Assembly (NCBI RefSeq): GCF_000020785.1
Contig: NC_011126.1
Location: forward strand, 124,001 to 188,000
Direction: 5' to 3'
DNA from: Hydrogenobaculum sp. Y04AAS1
GTDB taxonomy: Bacteria > Aquificota > Aquificia > Aquificales > Aquificaceae
DNA length: 64,000 nt
The notes beneath the pieces are model-generated. The model made no database searches. It was given only the letters and a program-made list of their open reading frames with translations, and was not told where the DNA came from. Positions 36,751 to 45,211 of the stretch are shown here, piece by piece. The translations under genes were made by a program, and so were the position numbers. Position 1 is the first letter of the stretch, and every line of letters begins with the position of its first letter.

Positions 36751-37477
36751 AGCAATGACCTCTTTGACCTTTTATAAAAGATTGTATCCATGGGTGGTTT
36801 TGAGCTTTTAACAAATATGGGTTTCCATTGAAGATAATCTTTTTGTCATAAAGCATAAGCACTCTATCAACTATTTTTAAAGAGGCTATATCGTGAGTTA
36901 CTATAACGACGGTGGTACCTAAGCTATCTCTTGTAGATTTTATAAGGCTATCAAACTCATCAGCAGATATTGGGTCTAAGCCAGAGGTAGGTTCATCAAG
37001 TATAAGTATATCTGGTTCCAGCGCCAAAGCCCTTGCCAAAGCCACTTTCTTTTTCATGCCCCCAGAAAGCTCACCCGGATAAGCCCATATGTTGGTAAAA
37101 CCAACCATGTTTAACTTCACTATAGCATTTTTAAAAGCAATGTCTTTTGATAGTAAAGTCTTTTTTAAAACTGGATACATCACGTTTTCTACACTTGTGA
37201 TAGAATTAAAAAGGGCGTTAAATTGAAACACCACCCCTATTTTGTCCCTTATCTTTTGTATGGTTTTCTCATCGTCAAAATCTATCTTTTTCCCATCAAA
37301 GTATATCTCCCCAGATTTTGGTTTTAAAAGAAAAAGCATCAATTTTACCAAAGTACTTTTACCAGATCCGCTTCCACCTACTATAGCCACTATCTCTGAT
37401 TTTTCTATTTTAAAGCTTATATTTTCATGGACTATATAATTGCCGTATCCAGAGTAAACATTTTTAAATTCTATCAT
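36743..37477 (-). CDS. mlaF: MlaF-type ABC transporter ATPase
   Basis: The 244-residue ATPase has Walker A GGSGSGKSTL, signature LSGGMKKKVALARALA and Walker B DILILDEPTSGLDP, with the GGM variant of the signature common in Mla ATPases. It powers the lipid transporter whose permease is encoded just upstream (4-bp overlap). Confidence 0.92.
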   Translation of the reverse strand: MIEFKNVYSGYGNYIVHENISFKIEKSEIVAIVGGSGSGKSTLVKLMLFLLKPKSGEIYFDGKKIDFDDEKTIQKIRDKIGVVFQFNALFNSITSVENVMYPVLKKTLLSKDIAFKNAIVKLNMVGFTNIWAYPGELSGGMKKKVALARALALEPDILILDEPTSGLDPISADEFDSLIKSTRDSLGTTVVIVTHDIASLKIVDRVLMLYDKKIIFNGNPYLLKAQNHPWIQSFIKGQRGHCYD

Positions 37478-38457
37478 ATGCCAATCTTTGCAAAGATGAT
37501 AGAGAATAAAGCATCTATTACTATGATACCAGAGATGCTTATCACTACACTTTTCATAACGTTTAATGTGACGTCTTCAGGCTTTTTACCAGAATAAAAA
37601 CCAAAGTATGTGCCTACAAGTCCTATATATGCTCCAAAAAACGGAGCTTTTACCAAACCCACAAACACCTGGTTAAATCCTACAACCTCTCTTAGTCTAT
37701 CAAAAAACATATCAAAAGGGATATCTAAAGAAGTATTTGCTATTATAGCCCCGCCTAGTACCATTACGTTGCTGGAAAAAAGCACCAGCAAAGGCGTTAT
37801 CAATGTAAGAGTTATGATTCTTGGTAAACCAAACACCACGTAAGGAGATATGCTCATCACCTCTATAGCATCGATTTCTTCGTATACATTTCTTATGCCT
37901 ATGTTCGCTGTATATCCACTGCTTACCCTACCAGCCAATATTATACCGGTGATAAGTGGACCAAGCTCTCTAAAGGCCGATATACCTATTAGATTTACTA
38001 TAAATATATTTGCTCCAAAGCTTATAAGCTCATTTGCGCTTTGATAAGCTATCACTATCCCTACCAAAAACGAAAGCACCGCCAATATAAAAAGAGAGCC
38101 AATACCAGAACTTTCTACTTCTTTTAAAAAAGATTCAAATTCTATATCTTTTATATTTTTAAAACTATGGTAAACCAATATTCCTATATACTCTAAAAAC
38201 GTTAAAGATAAGTTTATATTTGAGTCTTTTTTTGTCTTTTCGTTGTTGTATTTTAATAGCTCTTTTACTTTTTGTATAAACTCTATATGTTCTTTTTTGC
38301 CTACTAGTTCTTTATCTTTATATTTTTCTAAAAGCTCCAATACAAAAATGGCTCCGAAGGTATCTAATTTCTCAATATCTTTTATATCTATTGTGTGCTC
38401 TTTTATAAAGATAGATACATCAATTTTCCCCTCAATGGTTTCTTTCGTTAAGTCCAT
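37474..38457 (-). CDS. mlaE: MlaE-type permease with N-terminal STAS-like (MlaB) domain
   Basis: The 327-residue protein has a C-terminal MlaE permease (about 80-327, FRELGPLITGIILAGRVSSGYTA is the family hallmark) with five to six transmembrane helices. The N-terminal 70 or so residues resemble a STAS domain (HTIDIKDIEKLDTFGAIFVLELL), so MlaB appears fused to MlaE. It is the first gene of mlaE-mlaF-mlaD-lipoprotein and is divergent from the secreted protein gene at 38504. Confidence 0.88.
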   Translation of the reverse strand: MDLTKETIEGKIDVSIFIKEHTIDIKDIEKLDTFGAIFVLELLEKYKDKELVGKKEHIEFIQKVKELLKYNNEKTKKDSNINLSLTFLEYIGILVYHSFKNIKDIEFESFLKEVESSGIGSLFILAVLSFLVGIVIAYQSANELISFGANIFIVNLIGISAFRELGPLITGIILAGRVSSGYTANIGIRNVYEEIDAIEVMSISPYVVFGLPRIITLTLITPLLVLFSSNVMVLGGAIIANTSLDIPFDMFFDRLREVVGFNQVFVGLVKAPFFGAYIGLVGTYFGFYSGKKPEDVTLNVMKSVVISISGIIVIDALFSIIFAKIGI

Positions 38458-38466
38458 AGCCTAATT

Positions 38467-38496
38467 TTAACAAAATATGCTTTGCAGTGATATAAT
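38467..38496 (+). promoter_or_regulatory. Promoter of the secreted DsbC-N-like protein; likely leaderless
   Basis: TTAACA (38467-38472) and TATAAT (38491-38496) are 18 bp apart. Seven bp separate the -10 box from the ATG at 38504 and no Shine-Dalgarno sequence is present. Confidence 0.6.
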
Positions 38497-38503
38497 TAAA
38501 ATT

Positions 38504-38947
38504 ATGAAAAAGTTTTTTTGTATATCATGTTTACTTAGTTTTTTGGCTTTTGGTGAAAATGTGCAAATTGTCCAACAACCTATACAACCTTCCCAAAACG
38601 CTAATCCACCCCAAGCCAATACATCTTCTCCCGCCCAGGCACCATCTAACTCTCAATCTTCAAATTCTCAAAATCAATGTCCTACCGAAGATGCTATAAA
38701 AGGATATCTCGTATCCCAGAATTTAGCCACATATACGATATTGGCTATTGTTCCCTCCCAATCTGTGCCAGGATATTGTGATGTTATACTAAAGAGCATG
38801 AACAACAAGACATTTTTTATTAGAATAAGAAACGATATGGCTTACGTTATATCTGGAAGCGTTGTCAATACAACTACTGGCAAGGTGCAAGTACCAGATA
38901 TGAGCAAATTTAACACCACAGACAACACTACAAACAATCAGCAATGA
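38504..38947 (+). CDS. Small secreted protein resembling a DsbC N-terminal dimerisation domain
   Basis: The 147-residue protein has a signal peptide (about residues 1-18), a Gln/Ser/Asn/Pro-rich linker (about 20-55) and a compact C-terminal domain. The segment IKGYLVSQN, then VPGYCDVILKSMNNKTFFIRI, then MAYVISGSVVN resembles the cystatin-like dimerisation domain of DsbC/DsbG, without the thioredoxin domain. Two Cys may form a disulfide. The start is ATG 38504; an ATG at 38477 lies upstream of the -10 box and is rejected. It overlaps the CobW gene by 4 bp. The fold call is tentative. Confidence 0.55.
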   Translation: MKKFFCISCLLSFLAFGENVQIVQQPIQPSQNANPPQANTSSPAQAPSNSQSSNSQNQCPTEDAIKGYLVSQNLATYTILAIVPSQSVPGYCDVILKSMNNKTFFIRIRNDMAYVISGSVVNTTTGKVQVPDMSKFNTTDNTTNNQQ

Positions 38948-39870
38948 TATCTTCTTTTGTAATAACGGGGTTTTTAGGTGCTGGTAAAACTACTTTTATG
39001 CTAAAAGCTGTAAAAGAGCATTTTAAAGATAAAAAAGTAGCTGTTATTGTAAACGAGATTGGTGATGTAGGTGTTGATGGTAAAATACTTCAAAATGTTT
39101 ATTCTAACGTGCTTGAGCTTTCAGAGGGTTGTATATGCTGCACTTTGCAGGCGGAGTTTGAAAAAGGCGTTTACGAGATTTTAGAAAAATACAATCCAGA
39201 TTTTCTTTTTGTAGAAACCTCTGGAGCTTCAAATCCCTTTCCTATCATGTTAAGCCTTCAAAATATAGGTTCTTTGTTAGAAGGTGTTGTATGTGTTGTA
39301 GATGCAAAAAATTTTCATAACTATAAATCTAACGAAACTTTTAAATATCAAATAGGCAGCTCAAATATAATAGTTATAAATAAGATAGATTTGGTATCTG
39401 AAAAAGAATTAGAAAATATAGAGAACGAGGTAAAAGTCATAAAGAAAGAGTATAATCTAAGAGATTTTCTAACCTCAGAAGAATTTTTTAAAGATTTTAA
39501 AATCTATAAAAGTAAATACGGCCAAGTAGACGAAAATTTGTTTAAACACGTCTATCCTATAAGAGATTTACCAAATCTACCAGTCAATTTAGCTGGAGTA
39601 AACCATCTTGAAGAATCCCATATAGGGGAGTTTGTGGTATTTTTAGAAAAAGAGATATTTTACGATGAATTGGAGCAGAAGTTAAAAAATATACCTAAAA
39701 ATATATACAGGATAAAAGGTATCGTGAGGCTTAAAGATTTTCAAACTCCTATGGTTGTCAACTATGTGTTTGGTTATACGGAGTTAAGCCCCATAGAAAA
39801 ATACGATGGTAAGTCTTTTTTAGTATTTATTGGTGAGAATATCAAAAAAGAAAATGTTTTTGTATTATAA
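38944..39870 (+). CDS. CobW/COG0523-family G3E GTPase (metal chaperone)
   Basis: The 308-residue GTPase has Walker A GFLGAGKTTF, the metal-binding EGCICCTLQ (CxCC) motif, FVETSGASNP as switch II and NKIDLV for guanine recognition. The C-terminal CobW domain is about residues 215-300. Such proteins deliver zinc, cobalt or other metals to enzymes. Nearby NicO-like and SafE-like membrane proteins support a metal role, but the metal cannot be told. Confidence 0.9.
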   Translation: MISSFVITGFLGAGKTTFMLKAVKEHFKDKKVAVIVNEIGDVGVDGKILQNVYSNVLELSEGCICCTLQAEFEKGVYEILEKYNPDFLFVETSGASNPFPIMLSLQNIGSLLEGVVCVVDAKNFHNYKSNETFKYQIGSSNIIVINKIDLVSEKELENIENEVKVIKKEYNLRDFLTSEEFFKDFKIYKSKYGQVDENLFKHVYPIRDLPNLPVNLAGVNHLEESHIGEFVVFLEKEIFYDELEQKLKNIPKNIYRIKGIVRLKDFQTPMVVNYVFGYTELSPIEKYDGKSFLVFIGENIKKENVFVL

Positions 39871-39877
39871 TTAATGT

Positions 39878-40294
39878 ATGGGTATATTGTTTGATAAGAA
39901 AGATTTTTTGTCGTTGGTGGGATACTCCTTTTCTTTGCTTGGAAGGATAAACAAAGAGCTAAGTCTAGCAGAAAATTTAAGCGTACTAAGAAATATAACG
40001 CTCCTTGGTATAAGGTTTGATAAAAAAGACGAGAGCATTCTAAAAGCTTTGATAGATTCAACTAGGACATCAGATGCATTTTTTGTGTTTGAAGATTTCC
40101 TGGTGCTTTTACTGTTTGGTACTGATAAAGAAGGGGCTATACACATAGTAAACGAGCTAAAAGAATTTTTTGGACAAAATATGTTTTACACTATGGCTAC
40201 ATCTCCGGAAGATGGTGATAACGCATCAGCTTTGGTAGAAAACTTTAGGGGTATGGTAAGGCTAAAGCTTTCTTTAGATATCTACGCTTTATAG
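39878..40294 (+). CDS. Degenerate GGDEF-like domain protein, unknown function
   Basis: The 138-residue protein aligns by eye with the core of a GGDEF domain. LLGIRFDKKDESILKALID stands for the metal-binding strand and helix, RTSDAFFVFEDFLVLL stands for RxxDxxxRxGGDEFxxLL, and GTDKEGAIHIVNEL and ATSPEDGDNASALVENF match the later helices. GGDEF itself is replaced by FEDFLV, so it cannot be a diguanylate cyclase. A TATAAT box (39866-39871) overlaps the cobW stop, 6 bp before the ATG. It may be a c-di-GMP effector or only a relic. Confidence 0.5.
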   Translation: MGILFDKKDFLSLVGYSFSLLGRINKELSLAENLSVLRNITLLGIRFDKKDESILKALIDSTRTSDAFFVFEDFLVLLLFGTDKEGAIHIVNELKEFFGQNMFYTMATSPEDGDNASALVENFRGMVRLKLSLDIYAL

Positions 40295-41175
40295 TATTTT
40301 TTATATTTTATTGTTTCGATTACCATACTAGACAAGCCTATTCCCATAACTGTTATTATCACTAAAAAAAATCCTATATCAAGGTTGTGAAGGTTGTGAA
40401 TTCTCAAAGGTGTTTTTATGCTAAACCCTAACCATTCTGGTTTTGAAAGCCCCAACACCCCAACTATAAAAAACAAAATACCACCAAAAAATAGCGTTCT
40501 TGCAGCGGTAGTTCTTGCTATTTTTCTTGATATCTCTTGTGGTAAATTTAAGGATTTACCAAGAAGTCCAAACAATGTACCCATAATTACTTGCACCGTT
40601 GTAGTACCAAGCCCAAACATAAATCCCGGCAACCAACCAGCGTAGGCGTTTGGCATAGAAGGAGCCAGCACGGTATATATAATTATTGCAAAAGCCCCAA
40701 AACCCCACCCTGCTATAAATCCATGCAACATTGCCATCTTTATAGTTATAACTTCGCGAGTATCATCTATGGTATGTCCAAGAAGTGCCTCTTTGTGATG
40801 CGAGGTGTCTATCTTGCCAAAGTGTATATGAAACATGTCTTTGTATTTGAATATATATAGCCCACCGAAGGCCATAGCTAACCCTACAAGTATGTATATG
40901 ATGTATTCTAAGATAGGTATTTTTAGGAAGTTTACCAAAGAAAAATAAGCTAGCTCGCTGGCTATAGCCCTTTGTAGCGTAAAAGCTAGCGAAAAAGATA
41001 AACCCACTAAAAACCCTTTTTTCGCTGAGTAGCTTCCAACGGAATAGCTAAATGTTATAGGCCAAGTATGTTCATCCGGTGTTATGCCGTGTATTATCCC
41101 CAACAAGTAAGCTGTTAGTAGCGTTACCCATATGTTAGAAGATGTCGTTACGTTGTATAAGTCTATCATCTGCAA
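40282..41175 (-). CDS. NicO/HupE-like metal transporter membrane protein
   Basis: The 297-residue protein has about seven hydrophobic helices. An acidic-His motif in the first helix (LGIIHGITPDEHTWPI) resembles the HxxxxDH motif of nickel/cobalt (NicO) permeases. A His/Asp-rich loop (MFHIHFGKIDTSHHKEALLGH, in two parts) sits between helices 3 and 4. It is probably a metal-ion permease or exporter. It overlaps the SafE-like gene by 10 bp and the convergent GGDEF-like gene by 13 bp. Confidence 0.65.
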   Translation of the reverse strand: MQMIDLYNVTTSSNIWVTLLTAYLLGIIHGITPDEHTWPITFSYSVGSYSAKKGFLVGLSFSLAFTLQRAIASELAYFSLVNFLKIPILEYIIYILVGLAMAFGGLYIFKYKDMFHIHFGKIDTSHHKEALLGHTIDDTREVITIKMAMLHGFIAGWGFGAFAIIIYTVLAPSMPNAYAGWLPGFMFGLGTTTVQVIMGTLFGLLGKSLNLPQEISRKIARTTAARTLFFGGILFFIVGVLGLSKPEWLGFSIKTPLRIHNLHNLDIGFFLVIITVMGIGLSSMVIETIKYKKYYKA

Positions 41176-41864
41176 TTGTATATACTCATATAAACTCTTG
41201 CTATGGATTCGTAAGAAAAGTATATGAGTATCACACCTATTAATTTATATACAGCTTGATGTTTCAGTTTAATAAGGTATTTTGATAAAAATCCAAAGCT
41301 AAACATTGTAAACATGGTTCCCAATCCAAAACTAAACATTATGAGGATGCCTTGTATCGGGCTTTTAGAAAGAGCTGCCAAAAGCAAAAACCCATAAACC
41401 ATAGGGCATGGTAAAAACCCGTTAAAAATCCCTATTAAAAATGGTGAAAAAATGCTTTTCGTGCTGGATAAAACGTTTATTATATATATGATACCTTCGT
41501 AAAGAGGGTTTAAAAAGCCTATGCTACCTATGGCTTTCCCAAAAATCAGCTTTAGACCTATGAAGGCCATTAATATGCCTATAGCTACCGAAAATACTCC
41601 GGAAATATACTTTATATTGCTTACAAAAACCCCAAACTTCATACTCCCGAAGCTTACCAAAAAACCAAGAAACATATAAGATAGCATTCTACCTAAGTTG
41701 TAAAGAAAAAGATAAATGATATTTTTTATATTATTTTCTTCGCTTAGCTTCGATACGCTAGCCGGAAATACTCCACACATGCCGTAGCAGTGTACAAACG
41801 ATAGAAATCCCGAGATAAATATAAGCACATAGTTTGTGGTTAAACCGAATATGCTTGTTATCAT
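41166..41864 (-). CDS. SafE/UreH-like (COG2836) integral membrane protein
   Basis: The 232-residue protein has about six helices and two Cys-containing helix motifs, FVHCYGMCGVFPAS and NGFLPCPMVYGFLLL. These are the hallmarks of the COG2836/DsbD-like UreH family, linked to copper and heavy-metal handling or electron transfer. It overlaps the HTH regulator gene by 4 bp and the NicO-like gene by 10 bp. The substrate is unknown. Confidence 0.7.
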   Translation of the reverse strand: MITSIFGLTTNYVLIFISGFLSFVHCYGMCGVFPASVSKLSEENNIKNIIYLFLYNLGRMLSYMFLGFLVSFGSMKFGVFVSNIKYISGVFSVAIGILMAFIGLKLIFGKAIGSIGFLNPLYEGIIYIINVLSSTKSIFSPFLIGIFNGFLPCPMVYGFLLLAALSKSPIQGILIMFSFGLGTMFTMFSFGFLSKYLIKLKHQAVYKLIGVILIYFSYESIARVYMSIYNCR

Positions 41865-42052
41865 ACTTCTTCAGCTTCTAGTCTTTTTATAGCTGAAAGC
41901 GGTATCCTATAGGCTCCATTTAACTTCACTATCCTATCTCCATCTTCTGTCCAAAACCTACCGCATTGTATCATGCGATAGACTGTTTTTGTGCTACAGC
42001 CAAGTAGCTCCGCCAATTCTTTAACGCTAATATACTTCTTTTTAGTATTCAC
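41861..42052 (-). CDS. Small HTH (excisionase/MerR-like) DNA-binding protein
   Basis: The 63-residue protein is a single winged helix-turn-helix of the excisionase type: ISVKELAELLGCSTKTVYRMI, then a wing with GAYRIPLSAIKRL. The start is GTG at 42050-42052 with AGGAGG 6-8 bp upstream on the minus strand. It begins the operon HTH, SafE-like, NicO-like. An inverted repeat upstream is a plausible self-binding site. Confidence 0.8.
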   Translation of the reverse strand: MNTKKKYISVKELAELLGCSTKTVYRMIQCGRFWTEDGDRIVKLNGAYRIPLSAIKRLEAEEV

Positions 42053-42067
42053 GGCTTTACCTCCTAC

Positions 42068-42104
42068 TAACCATTTAATATTAGTATAACCAAATATGGT
42101 TAGG
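42068..42104 (-). promoter_or_regulatory. Putative operator/promoter of the HTH-SafE-NicO operon
   Basis: TAACCA-AATA-TGGTTA (42088-42103) is a perfect inverted repeat. A third copy, CTAACCAT (42068-42075), lies toward the gene and pairs with ATGGTTAG (42097-42104). On the minus strand the interval holds a TATACT -10-like box, and AGGAGG follows just downstream. The layout fits repression or activation by the small HTH protein. Confidence 0.45.
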
Positions 42105-42139
42105 AAGGCAAGCCCTAAAAATGTAGCTAAATCAACAAC

Positions 42140-42517
42140 TTACTTTCTTGTAGTTTTCGTGCTCTTAGGTTTTCGGCTTTTCTTGGTGTTTGAATCTGCC
42201 TTTTGGTCTTCTATATCGGGAATAATCTTGAGGAGCTTTGGTTTTATCTCTTCTATGTATTCTCTCATACCCCTTATGCGGTAGTGAATAGACGAAAAGT
42301 CTGGTACCTCTATACCTTTTGGTACTATGTCTTTTGTCTTTTTCTCCAAATCTCTCAAAGACCAGCCGTATTTTTCTCTAAGGGCTATCAAAAACAATAC
42401 CAGCCTATCGTCGTATTTTTTGGGTCTGCCTGGTCTTTTGCTTTTTTTAGCCGACACCTTCGGCACAAAATCTTCAAGCTTAGCCAAATGCTGTTCTAAC
42501 TCTTTTTTTGTCATCAT
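42140..42517 (-). CDS. Orphan transposase-like N-terminal domain protein
   Basis: The 125-residue protein contains GRPKKYDDRLVLFLIALREKYGWSLRDLE and VPDFSSIHYRIRGM. These resemble the DNA-binding N-terminus of IS5-type DDE transposases (GRP-xxYsD..., LpvPDyST). No catalytic DDE part follows. Instead the protein ends in a Lys/Ser/Thr-rich tail (KKSRKPKSTKTTRK). No terminal inverted repeats are seen around it. It may be a domesticated DNA-binding protein or a remnant. Its start follows a TATAAT box by 7 bp. Confidence 0.55.
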   Translation of the reverse strand: MMTKKELEQHLAKLEDFVPKVSAKKSKRPGRPKKYDDRLVLFLIALREKYGWSLRDLEKKTKDIVPKGIEVPDFSSIHYRIRGMREYIEEIKPKLLKIIPDIEDQKADSNTKKSRKPKSTKTTRK

Positions 42518-42524
42518 AGATATT

Positions 42525-42554
42525 ATTATAACACATTTATTTTTTAAAAGCCAA
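42525..42554 (-). promoter_or_regulatory. Promoter of the transposase-like gene; likely leaderless
   Basis: On the minus strand TTGGCT (42549-42554) and TATAAT (42525-42530) are 18 bp apart. The ATG at 42517 follows the -10 box by 7 bp, with no Shine-Dalgarno sequence. The promoter lies inside the 3' end of coaX. Confidence 0.45.
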
Positions 42555-43208
42555 AAATATGCCTTTTGGCGTAAGAAATTTGTCTATGGTAAACATGTCC
42601 TCAAAAAAATTTGCATCTCCTCCTGTGATAACAACTTCCACGTTTTCCTCGCTTTTTATTGTGTTTATAGTACTAAGAAGCTCTTTTGCTATGCCGTATG
42701 CTATGGCTTCTTGTGTGTTTGACGGTTTTTGGAAATTTCTTGCTTTTTCTAATTCGTTTGTTGGCATCTGTAAATGCGGTACGCTTATACTTAAACATTC
42801 TTTTCTTTGGATCAAACCAAGTGTTATATATCCATACTCTATTTTGGAATTTTTCACTATATCGTATGTGATAGCGCTTCCCATACTCACCACTAAAACG
42901 TTGCTGGAGTAAAGCTTTGAAGCTGCGTAGGAGTTTATGAGTCTATCTATGCCATATTCCTCGTATGGACTTTTGAAGTCTGTAAGCTTTTCAAATAGAG
43001 ATGTGTCTATTTTTCTTAATTTATTTATTATGATAAAATCTTCAAACTCCTTGTTGGTGGATATGGCGTAAATTTCTTCTTTATAGTTTTCGATATAACA
43101 TTCTAACGTTGGTCTTTTTGCAGATATGTCAAATATAACATCTATGCTATCTATAGACTTTACCTCATAGTACTTTATCCTAGTGTTACCTATATCCAAT
43201 ATCTTCAA
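42537..43208 (-). CDS. coaX: Type III pantothenate kinase
   Basis: The 223-residue protein has the CoaX phosphate-binding motif [14 protein letters not shown] at its start, YGIDRLINSYAA in the middle, SMGSAITYDIV and VVITGGDA toward the end. It phosphorylates pantothenate in coenzyme A synthesis. It is a little short for the family (about 240-260). It overlaps guaB by 4 bp. Confidence 0.88.
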   Translation of the reverse strand: MKILDIGNTRIKYYEVKSIDSIDVIFDISAKRPTLECYIENYKEEIYAISTNKEFEDFIIINKLRKIDTSLFEKLTDFKSPYEEYGIDRLINSYAASKLYSSNVLVVSMGSAITYDIVKNSKIEYGYITLGLIQRKECLSISVPHLQMPTNELEKARNFQKPSNTQEAIAYGIAKELLSTINTIKSEENVEVVITGGDANFFEDMFTIDKFLTPKGIFLAFKK

Positions 43209-44674
43209 GGTTCTAAAGAGTAGTTTGGAGCTTCTTTTGTTATTGCCACATCGTGAACGTGAGATTCTCTATACCCTGCTTGGGTTATCTTTATAAACCT
43301 CGTGTTTTCTTGTAAAGCTTTTATGTTTGGACTTCCGGTGTATCCCATACCAGATTTAAGCCCACCTACAAGCTGATACAAAACATCTATAACACTGCCC
43401 TTGTAAGGTACTCTTCCTTCTATGCCCTCTGGTACAAATTTTTCTAAATTTTCTTGGGAGTATCTATCTGCTGAGCGTCTTGACATCATAGCCCCAAGAG
43501 AACCCATGCCTCTATACACTTTGTAAGCTCTGCCCTGATAGAATATGTGCTCGCCAGGTGCCTCGTCTGTACCAGCCAACAAGTTCCCGAGCATTACAGA
43601 ACTAGCACCTGCTGCTATAGCCTTTACTATATCCCCTGAGTGTCTTATACCACCATCCGCTATGATTGGTATATCGTATTTTTTGGCGACTTCATAACAA
43701 TGTGCTACTGCGCTTAACTGCGGTACCCCTACGCCACTCACTATACGGGTAGTGCATATGGACCCTGGACCTATACCTACTTTTACCGCATCAACTCCTG
43801 CTTTAACAAGGTCTTCTACAGCTTTTGGAGTAGCTATGTTGCCACCTATAACCTGCAAATCTGGGTATTTTGATTTTACTTGCTCTATTACTTCTAAAAC
43901 TCTTTTAGAATGTCCATGGGCTGTGTCTACTGCTATTACATCAACTCCAGCGTTTACTAAAAGCTCCAAACGGTGCATTGTATCTGGACCTGTGCCTATG
44001 GCAGCCCCTACCATAAGCCTTCCATATTTGTCTTTTACAGCTTCTGGATATTGAATACGCTTCATTATATCTTTTATGGTGATTAGCCCTTTCACTTTAC
44101 CTTCGTCGTCTACTATAGGTAGTTTTTCTATCTTGTGGGCTCTTAATATCTCAGTGGCATCTTCGAGGGATATTCCCTCTTTTGCTGTGATGAGGTTTTT
44201 AGAGGTCATAAACATAGAGATAGGTTTGGAAAAATCCTGATGTTTTACAAATCTTAAATCTCTGTTTGTAAGAATGCCTATGAGTTTTCCGTCGTCGTCC
44301 ACCACTGGAAGACCAGATATTTTGTACTTATCCATGAGCTTTTTTGCTTCCTGGACTGTATCTGTGCTTTTTATAGTGATTGGTTTTAGTATCATGCCGC
44401 TTTCGGATTTTTTTACGAGTTCCACTTCTTTTGCCTGTTCTTCTGGGGTCATGTTTCTGTGGATAATACCAATACCGCCTTTTCTTGCCATGGCTATAGC
44501 CATTTTGTACTCTGTGACAGTGTCCATAGCGGCAGATACTATTGGTATATTTAGTTTTATTTTCTTGGTAAGATATGTAGATACATCCGCTTCATAAGGT
44601 AAAAATTCAGCGTAAGCTGGCTCCAGCAGCACATCGTCAAATGAATAATATTCTCTAAGGTTATGCTCTAACAT
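43205..44674 (-). CDS. guaB: Inosine-5'-monophosphate dehydrogenase
   Basis: The 489-residue protein has the full IMPDH layout: an N-terminal barrel part ([16 protein letters not shown]), two CBS domains (about 95-205), the loop [18 protein letters not shown] with catalytic Cys, and the C-terminal [11 protein letters not shown] flap. It oxidises IMP to XMP in GTP synthesis. Its ATG lies 6 bp after a TATAAT box, and no Shine-Dalgarno sequence fits in between. Confidence 0.97.
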   Translation of the reverse strand: MLEHNLREYYSFDDVLLEPAYAEFLPYEADVSTYLTKKIKLNIPIVSAAMDTVTEYKMAIAMARKGGIGIIHRNMTPEEQAKEVELVKKSESGMILKPITIKSTDTVQEAKKLMDKYKISGLPVVDDDGKLIGILTNRDLRFVKHQDFSKPISMFMTSKNLITAKEGISLEDATEILRAHKIEKLPIVDDEGKVKGLITIKDIMKRIQYPEAVKDKYGRLMVGAAIGTGPDTMHRLELLVNAGVDVIAVDTAHGHSKRVLEVIEQVKSKYPDLQVIGGNIATPKAVEDLVKAGVDAVKVGIGPGSICTTRIVSGVGVPQLSAVAHCYEVAKKYDIPIIADGGIRHSGDIVKAIAAGASSVMLGNLLAGTDEAPGEHIFYQGRAYKVYRGMGSLGAMMSRRSADRYSQENLEKFVPEGIEGRVPYKGSVIDVLYQLVGGLKSGMGYTGSPNIKALQENTRFIKITQAGYRESHVHDVAITKEAPNYSLEP

Positions 44675-44680
44675 AATCTT

Positions 44681-44710
44681 ATTATATAATAAATACTTTT
44701 TCAGAGTAAA
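44681..44710 (-). promoter_or_regulatory. Promoter of guaB; likely leaderless
   Basis: On the minus strand TATAAT (44681-44686) ends 6 bp before the guaB ATG. A weak TTTACT (44705-44710) lies 18 bp upstream. The 100-bp gap to tatA is the divergent promoter region. Confidence 0.5.
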
Positions 44711-44774
44711 GTTTTCTTTTTTTTAAAAGCCTAAAAGTAAAATTAGTATTATATTAATAATATAGGAGGTTTTT

Positions 44775-44966
44775 ATGTTTGGAGATTTATTTGACAATCC
44801 ATTAAAGCTTGTGCTTATATTTGCAATAGTTTTGGTGCTTTTTGGAGCAAACAAACTACCAGAAATGGGTAAAGGTTTAGGAGAAGGTATTAGAAACTTT
44901 AAAAAGGCACTTTCCGGAGAAGCAGAGGAAAAGAAAGAAGAGGAGAAACCAAAAGAAGCCAATTAA
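44775..44966 (+). CDS. tatA: Sec-independent translocase protein TatA (copy 1)
   Basis: The 63-residue protein has one transmembrane helix (about residues 10-26), then the TatA amphipathic helix with the [20 protein letters not shown] motif and an acidic tail. TatA forms the pore-like oligomer for folded-protein export. AGGAGG lies 8 bp upstream. A second TatA gene follows at 45021; no tatC is nearby. Confidence 0.93.
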   Translation: MFGDLFDNPLKLVLIFAIVLVLFGANKLPEMGKGLGEGIRNFKKALSGEAEEKKEEEKPKEAN

Positions 44967-45020
44967 TTTTGTAAATTTTTATCTTCATAATTATGATATA
45001 ATTTGTTAGGAGGTTGTATT

Positions 45021-45209
45021 ATGTTTCATATGCCAAACATTACTGAGCTCATTGTTATATTGTTTGTGGTATTTCTTCTTTTTGGTGCAAATAAACTGCC
45101 AGAGGCTGGCAAAGGTTTAGGAGAAGGTATTAGAAACTTCAAAAAAGCACTTTCGGGGGAAGACGATAAATCAAGGGAAAAAGAGGTAAAAGCAGAAGAG
45201 GTGAAGTAA
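45021..45209 (+). CDS. tatA: Sec-independent translocase protein TatA (copy 2)
   Basis: The 62-residue protein is a close paralogue of the gene before it: [20 protein letters not shown], then [10 protein letters not shown]. The DNA of that block is almost identical between the copies (44873-44925 against 45114-45163), so this is a recent tandem duplication or conversion. The ATG at 45021 has AGGAGG upstream; a TATAAT box (44997-45002) lies 18 bp before the ATG. cheZ begins 2 bp after its stop. Confidence 0.92.
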   Translation: MFHMPNITELIVILFVVFLLFGANKLPEAGKGLGEGIRNFKKALSGEDDKSREKEVKAEEVK

Positions 45210-45211
45210 AG

